A DNA stretch of 54,543 nt, taken from contig JAJRZV010000017.1 in assembly GCA_024275095.1 (NCBI GenBank), positions 1 to 54,543 on the forward strand. The letters are read 5' to 3'. A program made the translations under genes and the position numbers. Below are positions 1 to 8,424 of this stretch, piece by piece (the first letter of the stretch is position 1; every line of letters begins with the position of its first letter). The notes under the pieces are model-generated. The model ran no database searches and was not told where the DNA came from. It saw only the letters and a program-made list of their open reading frames with translations. This DNA comes from a bacterium (GTDB lineage Bacteria > JAJRZV01).

Positions 1-66
1 CCTTCGATTTAATGGGGGATTCTCTCCTTCAACCTTCGTGCCAGTAACACATCAAAAGTAAAAAAT

Positions 67-780
67 TCAGCGTCGATAGCCGGCTTTTTCAAGAGGGGAC
101 GTCTTACGTGGAACAGGAACGCGCCTGAAAAAGCGCCTGGCCTCACTGAAGGCATCTTCAGGAGAAAGGCCTGAACGTACTCCTAACACCGTTAGTTCAC
201 TCATGAGGGTAAAATGAAAGTGAGAAAGATTTTCTGGAGACATGGAACGCACCATTTGAAGAGCTCTTGAGGGTTCTATTCCGCGACTGGAGAACACCGT
301 CGCCGTCTTGACCAGATCCACTACCGAAAGCACTTCCAGCCTCCGGGCCCGGCCGAAATGGGAACAGAACACCTCAAACATTTCCCGGCTCATACCCGCG
401 TGAAGTCCCCCCATCACAAACGTGAGGGCAATTTGCTGGTGAGAACGACTTGTTGAGCGAAAACAACGGCTCAATGCCTGTACAGCCCAGTCAGCACTTT
501 CCGCCATTCGCTTTAAGGTTTTCAGAATCACTGAATGATTTTTACGCTTGAACGCTCCTTCGAGGAGTTTCATTTCCATCAGCCGCAACACCACAGGATG
601 AGATACATTTTCCACAATACGGCTCAACTCCGCACGTTCGGGAAGGGAGAAGTCAAGCATCCGTGCATGTGTATGAATGCGCTGGCGTACCAATGTTGCC
701 TGAGGATTGTCTTCCTCTGCTATTGAAATGGACGGCACGAGAAAGAAAAGAAATGCCAAAAATCCAACAGACCACCTCAT
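67..780 (-). CDS. secreted/periplasmic helical protein of unknown function, third gene of sigma/anti-sigma operon
   Basis: 237-aa ORF with N-terminal signal peptide (MRWSVGFLAFLFFLVPSISIAEE); start overlaps the upstream stop by 4 bp (ATGA). Confidence 0.7.
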   Translation of the reverse strand: MRWSVGFLAFLFFLVPSISIAEEDNPQATLVRQRIHTHARMLDFSLPERAELSRIVENVSHPVVLRLMEMKLLEGAFKRKNHSVILKTLKRMAESADWAVQALSRCFRSTSRSHQQIALTFVMGGLHAGMSREMFEVFCSHFGRARRLEVLSVVDLVKTATVFSSRGIEPSRALQMVRSMSPENLSHFHFTLMSELTVLGVRSGLSPEDAFSEARRFFRRVPVPRKTSPLEKAGYRR

Positions 781-1430
781 CGGTTCACCACCACCATCAC
801 AGCATCTGTGCCGCCAAAACCATCAGGAAGAAAATTATCTGCATTCATATCGGGTATAAGAATTTTCCCATCCACGAGAAACTGATAACTAAACGCACCC
901 TCAGGAATGGTAACCTCTGCATACCAGTCTCCTTCACCCGTGGTATCCACCATGGGGTTGGCATTCGGATTCCATGCGTTGAAATCACCCACCACACTCA
1001 CGCTTCTTGCACCAGGAAGCTTGATACGAAAGGTTTTCAGGGCAACTCCTTTCTCTTGTGTATCTGAAACAGCCACGGGGCTCCTTTCAACATGGCCACC
1101 GTTTTTCAAATAGACCGCAACAAATGTGAACACGAGCAAAGCAATTGCAGCGATAGAGCCACCAACAACGAAAATCCTGGAACGCCTGCTGCGTTCTCGT
1201 CTTCTTAACGGTCCTGCGTTAAACACGTACGCATCGAGTTCTGGAGGTCTCTTCTTCAGTCTGCACAGGGGAAGAAAAGCGTCAAGCCTCTCCAGCCTTT
1301 CCATCAATTCCTGAAGTTCACGGTCTGAAGAGAGAAGCTTTTCAAAACGCTTCCTCTCCAGCGGTCGCATCTCTCCATCGAGATACCTTCTGAGCAGCTC
1401 GAGCTTGCGTTTGCGACCAAATAACATCAC
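777..1430 (-). CDS. anti-sigma-factor-like membrane protein with C-terminal CBM48/AMPK-type glycogen-binding-like domain
   Basis: N-terminal ELLRRYLDGEMRPLERKRFEKLL resembles an anti-sigma cytoplasmic region; one TM helix (IFVVGGSIAAIALLVFTFVAVYL); C-terminal GARSVSVVGDFNAWNPNANPM...FSYQFLVDGK motif typical of CBM48; 4-bp overlap with the sigma gene. Confidence 0.8.
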   Translation of the reverse strand: MMLFGRKRKLELLRRYLDGEMRPLERKRFEKLLSSDRELQELMERLERLDAFLPLCRLKKRPPELDAYVFNAGPLRRRERSRRSRIFVVGGSIAAIALLVFTFVAVYLKNGGHVERSPVAVSDTQEKGVALKTFRIKLPGARSVSVVGDFNAWNPNANPMVDTTGEGDWYAEVTIPEGAFSYQFLVDGKILIPDMNADNFLPDGFGGTDAVMVVVNR

Positions 1431-1978
1431 AGCATCCCCTCCAGCATTTCGAGGAGCTTCATCCTCGCACGAAACACTCTTACCTTGAGGGTTTTTGTGT
1501 TCACACCGGTGAGCCTGGCAATTTCATCGTAATCCATGCCGAGTACAGCGTACATAATAAGGGGCTCGCGAAGCTTGGGGGAAAGACGGTCTATTGCTTC
1601 GGACACTTTCTCCAGAACCTCTGCATCCACAATGCGCCTGTGAGGATTGGACCATGGAGTATCTTTTATCGCATCATTTTCTATCACTATGAGGGGATGT
1701 CTGGATCTCACGCGCACCTTCTTCCAGTGATCTATAACCAGATGTCTTGCTATAGCGTACAACCACACCTGAAAATTACTTCCGTTAAAAGTGTTAATCT
1801 TGGCAAGAGCCCTGCAAAAAGTCTCCTGGAAAAAGTCCTCTGCAAGGTCATAATCTCTGACCATGTTCAGAAGATACCCGAAAAGAGAGCTCCGGTAACG
1901 CTGGTACAATTCTTCAAAACACTGCACATCCCCCTCTTTGACCCTCAGGGCCAGGATCTCGTCCGGTACCTGCTTCAA
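1427..1978 (-). CDS. RNA polymerase sigma-70 factor, ECF subfamily
   Basis: Region 2 (YQRYRSSLFGYLLNMVRDYDLAEDFFQETFCRAL) and region 4 (LSPKLREPLIMYAVLGMDYDEIARLTGVNTKTLKVRVFRARMKL). ORF extends to a GTG at 2017, but a TTG at 1978 has an SD (GGAGAG) and a TATAAT lies in between, so 1978 is preferred. Confidence 0.88.
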   Translation of the reverse strand: MKQVPDEILALRVKEGDVQCFEELYQRYRSSLFGYLLNMVRDYDLAEDFFQETFCRALAKINTFNGSNFQVWLYAIARHLVIDHWKKVRVRSRHPLIVIENDAIKDTPWSNPHRRIVDAEVLEKVSEAIDRLSPKLREPLIMYAVLGMDYDEIARLTGVNTKTLKVRVFRARMKLLEMLEGML

Positions 1979-2108
1979 TGCTGACTCTCCATGCACGTTT
2001 ATTATATACGAAAACACGCACCATTAATTACCGCTTTTTTGAAACCATGGGAGAAGCCAGACGTAAAATCAAGATAAAGACAAAGGTACCCCGCTCCCCC
2101 TCCATCAT

Positions 2109-2139
2109 AGCAGGCGGCAATTTAAATCGACCGCCTGCT
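2109..2139. terminator. near-perfect palindrome / candidate intrinsic terminator (T-tract on + strand)
   Basis: AGCAGGCGG-caatttaaatcga-CCGCCTGCT followed by TTTT; the loop contains ATTTAAAT. Confidence 0.5.
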
Positions 2140-2144
2140 TTTTA

Positions 2145-2414
2145 CTATTCCTGAGAAGAGCTTTCGACTTTACCAGAAGTCAGAGCATTGTAGATAGAAG
2201 TAAACAAAGCTCCACCGATGGCTCCGTAGATAAAACCGTACACAAAAGCGATACAAATTCCTATGCCGCTCACTGAATAGCCTGGAAACACCACCGTAAG
2301 AGCTCCCAGCGTGGCTCCGCCTCCACGCGCAAGTGAAAAAATTGTTGCAACCGCCACAGCAATTGCACACACAATACCTGCCGCGATACTTCCTGCTTTT
2401 ACGTCAAGTTTCAA
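2145..2414 (-). CDS. small Gly/Ala-rich two-TM membrane protein
   Basis: 89 aa, two hydrophobic segments, tightly downstream of the SPFH gene, SD GGGGG before ATG. Confidence 0.6.
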   Translation of the reverse strand: MKLDVKAGSIAAGIVCAIAVAVATIFSLARGGGATLGALTVVFPGYSVSGIGICIAFVYGFIYGAIGGALFTSIYNALTSGKVESSSQE

Positions 2415-2430
2415 GATATCACCCCCTTTT

Positions 2431-3237
2431 TTATTTTTTATTTAGGGGAATAATAGGAAGCATATCCTGTCCAAAGGGTAAAATAATGACTGTATTGTTG
2501 GGCGAGTTCACAAGTTTCTCAAGAGTATCAATGTATTTCCATTGAAGATACTTTTGAGATAGTGACCCAGCAATAATGCGGTTGGCATCCGCAATGCCCC
2601 GGGCCTCGAGTTTCTTTCTATCCGCTTCCTGCTTCTCTTTTTTGAGAACAAACTCCATGCGCTCGGCTTCCTGCTGTGCCTGGATCTTCATTTCAATGGC
2701 CTGCACGACTTTTTGTGGAATTTCAATGTTTCTCACAAGCACTTCTTCCACATAAATATGCTGGGCACCAAGCTTGTCTTTGATCATTTTCTGAAGTTCA
2801 TCACCGAAAATCGTTCTTTTCTGATACAGGTCCGAGGCAGTGTACTCTGAAGCCACGTCTCTGGCGGCGGAACGAAGCGTGGGGGTAATAAGGCGATCAT
2901 CCCAGGAAGGACTGTAACGAACAATGGTTTCAGCGGCATATTGTGGGTCGAGTCTGTAAAGAATTGTCACATCTATTTTTACATTGAGCCCGTCTTTCGT
3001 AAGGGTTGAAATGGAATTCACACCCACAAAGTCCAGCTTTTTCACCCTCACGTCCACGGCACGTATGATCTCTACTCCGGGAATAAAGAAATGCAATCCG
3101 GCCTGCAGCTCTTCTGGCTGAACCTTACGAAACCGGCTCTTTACCCCGACAAAACCCGACTCTATAGTTGTACATGAAGCGAACCCCGCAACAATCAAAA
3201 AAGAAAGCACTCCGTATTTAATGGCTCGTGTGATCAC
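2431..3237 (-). CDS. SPFH/prohibitin-family membrane (lipo)protein
   Basis: Lipobox-like FASC; SPFH core (VGVKSRFRKVQPEELQAGLHFFIPGVEIIRAVDVRVKKLDF), coiled coil QAQQEAERMEFVLKKEKQEADRKKLEARGIADANRIIAGSLSQKYLQWKYIDTLEKL. Confidence 0.88.
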   Translation of the reverse strand: MITRAIKYGVLSFLIVAGFASCTTIESGFVGVKSRFRKVQPEELQAGLHFFIPGVEIIRAVDVRVKKLDFVGVNSISTLTKDGLNVKIDVTILYRLDPQYAAETIVRYSPSWDDRLITPTLRSAARDVASEYTASDLYQKRTIFGDELQKMIKDKLGAQHIYVEEVLVRNIEIPQKVVQAIEMKIQAQQEAERMEFVLKKEKQEADRKKLEARGIADANRIIAGSLSQKYLQWKYIDTLEKLVNSPNNTVIILPFGQDMLPIIPLNKK

Positions 3238-3244
3238 AGCTGGA

Positions 3245-4249
3245 TCATTCCTCCTCCTCAGGAGGTTCCAGTTTTACCACAGCGCCCTTTAAAGCCTTTC
3301 CGGAAAGGAGTCTTGCCTTGGCGTATTTATTGTCACCGTAAAATTTCACAACCTTCGCTTTTCCAATGTACTCTTCCTCGTATCCGATAATTTCACCCGT
3401 GTCAGGATCTTCAATGGGTTCTCCTTTGGCGTAGATATAAAGAACATCTCCCTTTTGCAGACCTTCATTCTCTCCAGCATTGAGATAAAGATAGATTTTC
3501 CCTGTGTTCTTCGAGCGTCTCACAGAAGCAACAGATGCTTTCCAAGGCAGCTCCCCCAGTTTCCGCACAAGCCTGTCAACCAGGTTACTGATGGCTGCTC
3601 TCAGGGCTTTGCCGGCAAGCGCGAGGTCAAAAGTCTGGGCACTTCCCACCCCCAGGAAAGAACCGCTGGAGGTCTGGGCCGTTCCAACTCCCCGGTCTGC
3701 AAAAAGGATCTTTCCTGTTTCCACATCTACCACCCGTATGTCCACCTCCGCTTCAGCCACCTGAGATTTGGATTGTGCAAGACCCAGAAAACTTCCGCCC
3801 TTGAGCTTTACGCCAAAATTTGTAACAGCTCCGGTGATAATGGCGTTTACACCCAGAAGACGCCCGATGCGGGCGGCTGTCCGGGGATTCACAAGGTCAG
3901 ACAACCCAAGCCTTTGCTCTTTAAGCAGTGCATTGAGTTTGTCACGCTCAATCACGGTAAATTTGCCTGATTTAACCAGCTCCGTAATAAGAATATCTGT
4001 CGCGTCAGATGCAAGCTGAAGTCGCCCCAGCTTTGATTTCATCTCGAAGTCCACCACCGCCACTCTTTTCTTCAACGCCCTGACTTTTGCACCTTTACCG
4101 GGAGCCGCTTCTTCCTCGCTGACCGCCTTCATTTTCTCCTTCGCTCCTTTTTCTACTGTCGTGGTGACTGCTGTACCGCAGGCACTGATAAAAATAACAC
4201 CTGCAACGGCAAAGAATATCCGGTAGACTTTTGGAGCCATAGCCCTCAT
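3245..4249 (-). CDS. CsgG/HfaB-family outer-membrane lipoprotein
   Basis: Lipobox FISAC; KKRVAVVDFE...DILITELVKSGKFTVIERDKLNALLKEQ...GRLLGVNAIITGAV is CsgG-like; C-terminal ENEGLQKGDVLYIY domain; SD GGAGGGGG. Confidence 0.85.
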   Translation of the reverse strand: MRAMAPKVYRIFFAVAGVIFISACGTAVTTTVEKGAKEKMKAVSEEEAAPGKGAKVRALKKRVAVVDFEMKSKLGRLQLASDATDILITELVKSGKFTVIERDKLNALLKEQRLGLSDLVNPRTAARIGRLLGVNAIITGAVTNFGVKLKGGSFLGLAQSKSQVAEAEVDIRVVDVETGKILFADRGVGTAQTSSGSFLGVGSAQTFDLALAGKALRAAISNLVDRLVRKLGELPWKASVASVRRSKNTGKIYLYLNAGENEGLQKGDVLYIYAKGEPIEDPDTGEIIGYEEEYIGKAKVVKFYGDNKYAKARLLSGKALKGAVVKLEPPEEEE

Positions 4250-4292
4250 CGTACCCCCTCCTTAAACTGGAATTTTCTCATGCCTCATAACC

Positions 4293-4922
4293 TCAATACG
4301 GAATGGTGCTTACCATAGTATTTATGATCTGAACGCAGTACTTGTAAAGAGGATGGCCGGTGATGGCCTGAGACACGGCGCTTTCGGCAATCTCGGCTGC
4401 CGCAGCTTTTAACATGTCAGCTGGCTTAAGTGCAATGGTCGTCTCTCCTGCCTCCCGTTCATCTTCCCAGAGTTTATCACCTGTACGGGCGTCGATAAGA
4501 TATACCGTGGCCTTTACAGCCTTTCGATTGTATATGCCAGTCACAACCGTTTGAGCTTTTTCCACAAGCCCCATGAAAATTCCGTCCACCTTGAGTGCTT
4601 TAGCAAGCCGTTCAAGTTCCACAAGTTTCAGCTGTTCTCCAAGGGTAATTTCAAACTCCTCTCTCAAAATCCTGTTTGTCTCTTCTATTGGCTGGACCAC
4701 AAATCCACGAGAAGGCAATCGCTGGGCCAGGAGTCTTCGAAGAATATTCGGGATTTGAATGTCATTTGTGAGATTTTCAAATGGTGCGATGGCCACAAAA
4801 TGAGGTTTTCTTGCTTCAAAATCCGGAACAATAAACTTGGGTTTCAAGCACGCTGCCAGAAAAGGCAACACACCTATTACAACCAACCACTTTATCCCGT
4901 GTCTCCTTTTCATCTCTTTCAC
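4293..4922 (-). CDS. GNA1162/DUF799-like lipoprotein
   Basis: Lipobox FLAAC; FVAIAPFENLTNDIQIPNILRRLLAQRLPSRGFVVQPIEETNRILREE...LAKALKVDGIFMGLV. Confidence 0.7.
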   Translation of the reverse strand: MKEMKRRHGIKWLVVIGVLPFLAACLKPKFIVPDFEARKPHFVAIAPFENLTNDIQIPNILRRLLAQRLPSRGFVVQPIEETNRILREEFEITLGEQLKLVELERLAKALKVDGIFMGLVEKAQTVVTGIYNRKAVKATVYLIDARTGDKLWEDEREAGETTIALKPADMLKAAAAEIAESAVSQAITGHPLYKYCVQIINTMVSTIPY

Positions 4923-5005
4923 CCCCGACCGGCTCTTCTGGAAAATATACCCAATTAAACCGCGGTTTCAAAGAAAAAATACTATTTCAATATATTAAGC
5001 GACTG

Positions 5006-5824
5006 TTACCCGGAGGCAACCAGCGATTCTAAATTTCCCAACGGAATCTTCTCCACATGAGACAACTTTTTCCCAAGAAACAAACATCCCAAATCAGCAA
5101 ATCTCCGAGGGTCATCGGTGACGTAAAACCGTAGTTCTCGCGAATTTTTACCAGAACCAGCTTCTATAAACTCGTGCAGTTCTTCAGCTACTGCTTCCCC
5201 TGAATCAATGAGAAGCACTGAAGACCCCAGAAATTGCGATATGGTTTTTTTTAAAAGAGGATAATGGGTGCAACCCAGCACAAGCGCCTTTATCTTGTCT
5301 TTCAAAGATTTCAGGTAAAACTCCACGGTAGAGTAAGTAATCAAATGATCCACAAGGCCCTCCTCGGCCAGGGGTACGAACAAAGGGCAGGCCTGTTGGA
5401 TCACCTCCATGTGGGGAGCGAAGGATTTGATTTTTTCAGGATAACTGCCACTTTCCACTGTAGCACGTGTGCCAATAATCCCCACGGGACCCTCTTTCTC
5501 CTTCTTGAGAAGACTTCTGACACCGGGCTCTATCACCCCCATCACCGGCACTTTGAGCCGGTCGCGAAGATAGGTAATGGCAGCAGCAGAAGCCGAGTTG
5601 CATGCAACCACGATAAATCGGGCACCTTCCTGTTCGAGAAAACGGCAACCTTCCAGTGCAAAACGCCTGATCACTTCCGGGGATCGAATTCCGTAGGGCA
5701 CACGTGCTGTGTCACCGAAATAAAAAAAATCTACCCCGGGAAATGCTCTTAACAATTCCCGCAGCACCGTGAGCCCACCCACGCCGGAATCAAATACGCC
5801 TATGGGACCGGTATTAACCTTCAT
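5006..5824 (-). CDS. murI: glutamate racemase
   Basis: IGVFDSGVGGLTVLRELL, VVACNSASAAA, LVLGCTHYPLL with both catalytic Cys. Confidence 0.95.
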   Translation of the reverse strand: MKVNTGPIGVFDSGVGGLTVLRELLRAFPGVDFFYFGDTARVPYGIRSPEVIRRFALEGCRFLEQEGARFIVVACNSASAAAITYLRDRLKVPVMGVIEPGVRSLLKKEKEGPVGIIGTRATVESGSYPEKIKSFAPHMEVIQQACPLFVPLAEEGLVDHLITYSTVEFYLKSLKDKIKALVLGCTHYPLLKKTISQFLGSSVLLIDSGEAVAEELHEFIEAGSGKNSRELRFYVTDDPRRFADLGCLFLGKKLSHVEKIPLGNLESLVASG

Positions 5825-5851
5825 AACCGTGAATCATACCTTCATTTGAAC

Positions 5852-6934
5852 TTATCTTAAAGCCGCTCCAAAAGCTTCCTCAAATACACGGGCATTATCT
5901 GCCGGGGTAACGGCACATGACTTCTTTTGTGCATTGCGGGCCATTTCTTCAAGATTGGAAGCGAGAGCCTCAACGAGAACTTCGCTAAGACGGGATGCAC
6001 TCTCATTCTGAAAGGTCCACCCTGTAACCTTTTCTTCTATCAAATCATCCACACATCCGCACACATCGCTCACAACACAGGGAACTCCGGCAGCCATGGC
6101 TTCGTTAACCACCAGCCCCCATGGCTCCCGCCTGGAAGGCAGCACAAAAAGCTTGCTGATACTGAAGATTCGCGGGAGGGCCCTGCGGGGAACCGTGCCT
6201 GTAAAAAAGATTCTGCGACCGAGAAAACCACCGGCAAGTCTTTCCAGAGAAGCCCGCTCTGGTCCATCACCACAAATGAGCAAACCGGCTTCTTCGTGCA
6301 TTGGAGCAATTTCCAAAAAAGCCCTGATAAGCACATCCACGCCTTTCACCTGAACAAGCCTGCCTGCATACGTGATGTATTGAAGCGGAGGAAGAGAAAA
6401 AGTGGTATAAATCTCTTTTTTCCTTTCTCGCACTCGCTCTGCTTCCGAACGGAAATATTCCACGTCCACAGTATAGCGGGCTCTTATCATTCTGCTGCGC
6501 GGAACACCGTAGTATTCCCAGTAAGCCTCATTGCGCGCACCGATGGTAAGAAAAATTTTTATGCGGGATGCAAGTCGAGACAGCACCATTCTTTTGAGCA
6601 TGCGATGATACAAAGGTTTTAATAGTTCATCAGATATGTTGGAGTCCGACCGCATGAGAAGGGGGACGTTGTTTCTCAAGGCCCACCACAGGGCCTGTTG
6701 AGCATTTCTGTAAGAATATCCATATACAAGTACAACATCAGGGCTAAATGCTTGTAATGATAAAGAAACAGAGCGTGTAAACTCGTGGGGATACGCATCA
6801 GTGTCAGACATGTCCCATCCGCGGTTCTGTCTAACTGTCTGAAAAAACACCTTCAGTTTTACCTTTCCCGCCAGACAGGAGAACAAAGAATCGCGATATG
6901 GTGCAGGCACAATGGTAACAACGGCCGCTTTCAT
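5852..6934 (-). CDS. glycosyltransferase, GT4-like
   Basis: AGRLVQVKGVDVLIRAF, GDGPERASLERLA, LPSRREPWGLVVNEAMAAGVPCVVSDVCG. Confidence 0.9.
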   Translation of the reverse strand: MKAAVVTIVPAPYRDSLFSCLAGKVKLKVFFQTVRQNRGWDMSDTDAYPHEFTRSVSLSLQAFSPDVVLVYGYSYRNAQQALWWALRNNVPLLMRSDSNISDELLKPLYHRMLKRMVLSRLASRIKIFLTIGARNEAYWEYYGVPRSRMIRARYTVDVEYFRSEAERVRERKKEIYTTFSLPPLQYITYAGRLVQVKGVDVLIRAFLEIAPMHEEAGLLICGDGPERASLERLAGGFLGRRIFFTGTVPRRALPRIFSISKLFVLPSRREPWGLVVNEAMAAGVPCVVSDVCGCVDDLIEEKVTGWTFQNESASRLSEVLVEALASNLEEMARNAQKKSCAVTPADNARVFEEAFGAALR

Positions 6935-8424
6935 GATTTTTTTCTGGCCTTAATAAATACATATTCACCGGCATTTCCATATGGTAAAAAGCGTGAGAAA
7001 GCAACCATCAAAGGATACAGCAGGAGCAGAGGCCTGAATTTGAGAGAAGCATCAAACATTTGAAAAAGGGATCTCATCACTCTGCCCGGTCCTCGCTGGA
7101 AAGTGTAAATTGTCATACCTTGTGTTTTTAAATGTTCTGCAACTTCTTCGCCCGAAACAGTGTTTCTTCTGAAAAGATCCCTGTCCCTTACGTCTTTTTC
7201 GTGAAAGCGCAAAAGCAATAAACCACCGTCTGTTAGCAAAGCAACCATTCTGTTCAACGCCTCAAAGGGGTCCTGCATATACTGGAGAGTTTCCAGGCAG
7301 ACCACACAGTCAGCAAATCCGTAACCCAAGGCATCCTTTTCAATGTCTTTTTCCTCAAAATGAACGCGGATGTTTTCCAGACGACGTGCCACCTCCCTTG
7401 CCTGGACAACTGCCTCCGGGTTAATCTCTATTCCCATTGCTTTCTTTGCAAAACGCCGTCGAACCACATAAAACGGGAACAATCCCAGACCTGTCCCTAT
7501 ATCCACCAGAACCTCCACCCGGTTTTTCTTCAATTCTTTCAGAGCCCGCTGGAAACGCACCCTGGCAGGAAGATCCACCAGACCTGTCAGGGCAATTAAC
7601 AAACGGGCAACTCCTCTCCAGCGCGGATAAAATGCATATTCAAATCCCAATGGCATTACAGACATCGACAAATCTCTGACTTTTACCATTCCATGGTAAA
7701 CAAACTGGGCAGCCCCGCTCATAAAAAATGCTGTTTCGTTTTTCGACCACTCTGGCTGGAGAGAATCCCGGAAAAGAAATGAACCGGCACCCGGGTTCTG
7801 ATTCCATCCGCGCACAGCGCTGAAACAAAATTTATATCCTGCACTGAACACTTCTTCCACTGCTGCAAAATTGAAATCTCCCAATCGTCCGTATGGAAAT
7901 GCAAATGTTTCCACCGGTTTCCCGGTCATGTCTTCCAGGAGTTTTCTGGAATCTACCAATTCTTTTTTCATCTCGTCTCTGTTAATTGCTGAAAATCTGG
8001 GGTGAGTGAACGAGTGAGAACCAACGAGGTGACCTGCTGCCGCGAGCTCCCTTAGATGATGTGCCTGCATGTAGCCTTTACGGCCCACTCTGTCTGCAAT
8101 GATAAAAAAAATTCCTTTCATCCCGGCTTTCTCAAGGGCAGGCACCCCATGTCGGAGGTGGTCTTCTGTGCCGTCATCAAAAGTTACAAGGAGAGGGATC
8201 CCTTCCTGGTTTCTATGCCACTGAGTGGTTAAAAAGTCTTCCACAGCAAGGGGGAAAAAGCGAAGATCCTTCAGCATACAAAGCTGGTGGTAGAGGCTTT
8301 CCGAGCTAAGAATCGAATGGTACGTGATAACCCGCAAGGGCCTGCGGCGAAGCTGAATCCTGTGCATGAGAGCAGAAAAGCCTGTGACTTTGGCAACGTG
8401 AGAGGCAAACTTATTTTTTCTCAT
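6931..8424 (-). CDS. polysaccharide deacetylase (NodB) - SAM-dependent methyltransferase fusion
   Basis: TFDDGTEDH and HSFTHPRFS NodB motifs, then LVDIGTGLGLFPF Rossmann methyltransferase; internal ATG at 8424 (MRKNKFASHV) preferred over ORF start 8583. Confidence 0.85.
   Translation of the reverse strand: MRKNKFASHVAKVTGFSALMHRIQLRRRPLRVITYHSILSSESLYHQLCMLKDLRFFPLAVEDFLTTQWHRNQEGIPLLVTFDDGTEDHLRHGVPALEKAGMKGIFFIIADRVGRKGYMQAHHLRELAAAGHLVGSHSFTHPRFSAINRDEMKKELVDSRKLLEDMTGKPVETFAFPYGRLGDFNFAAVEEVFSAGYKFCFSAVRGWNQNPGAGSFLFRDSLQPEWSKNETAFFMSGAAQFVYHGMVKVRDLSMSVMPLGFEYAFYPRWRGVARLLIALTGLVDLPARVRFQRALKELKKNRVEVLVDIGTGLGLFPFYVVRRRFAKKAMGIEINPEAVVQAREVARRLENIRVHFEEKDIEKDALGYGFADCVVCLETLQYMQDPFEALNRMVALLTDGGLLLLRFHEKDVRDRDLFRRNTVSGEEVAEHLKTQGMTIYTFQRGPGRVMRSLFQMFDASLKFRPLLLLYPLMVAFSRFLPYGNAGEYVFIKARKKS

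Noticed and set aside
5232-5239. T8 run inside murI as another slippage site
   Set aside because: murI reads through intact with all catalytic motifs, so there is no evidence of a frame switch; it does show that such tracts are tolerated
5927-6622. 231-aa + strand ORF
   Set aside because: Antisense to the glycosyltransferase with clear motifs; Cys/His/Phe-rich shadow composition
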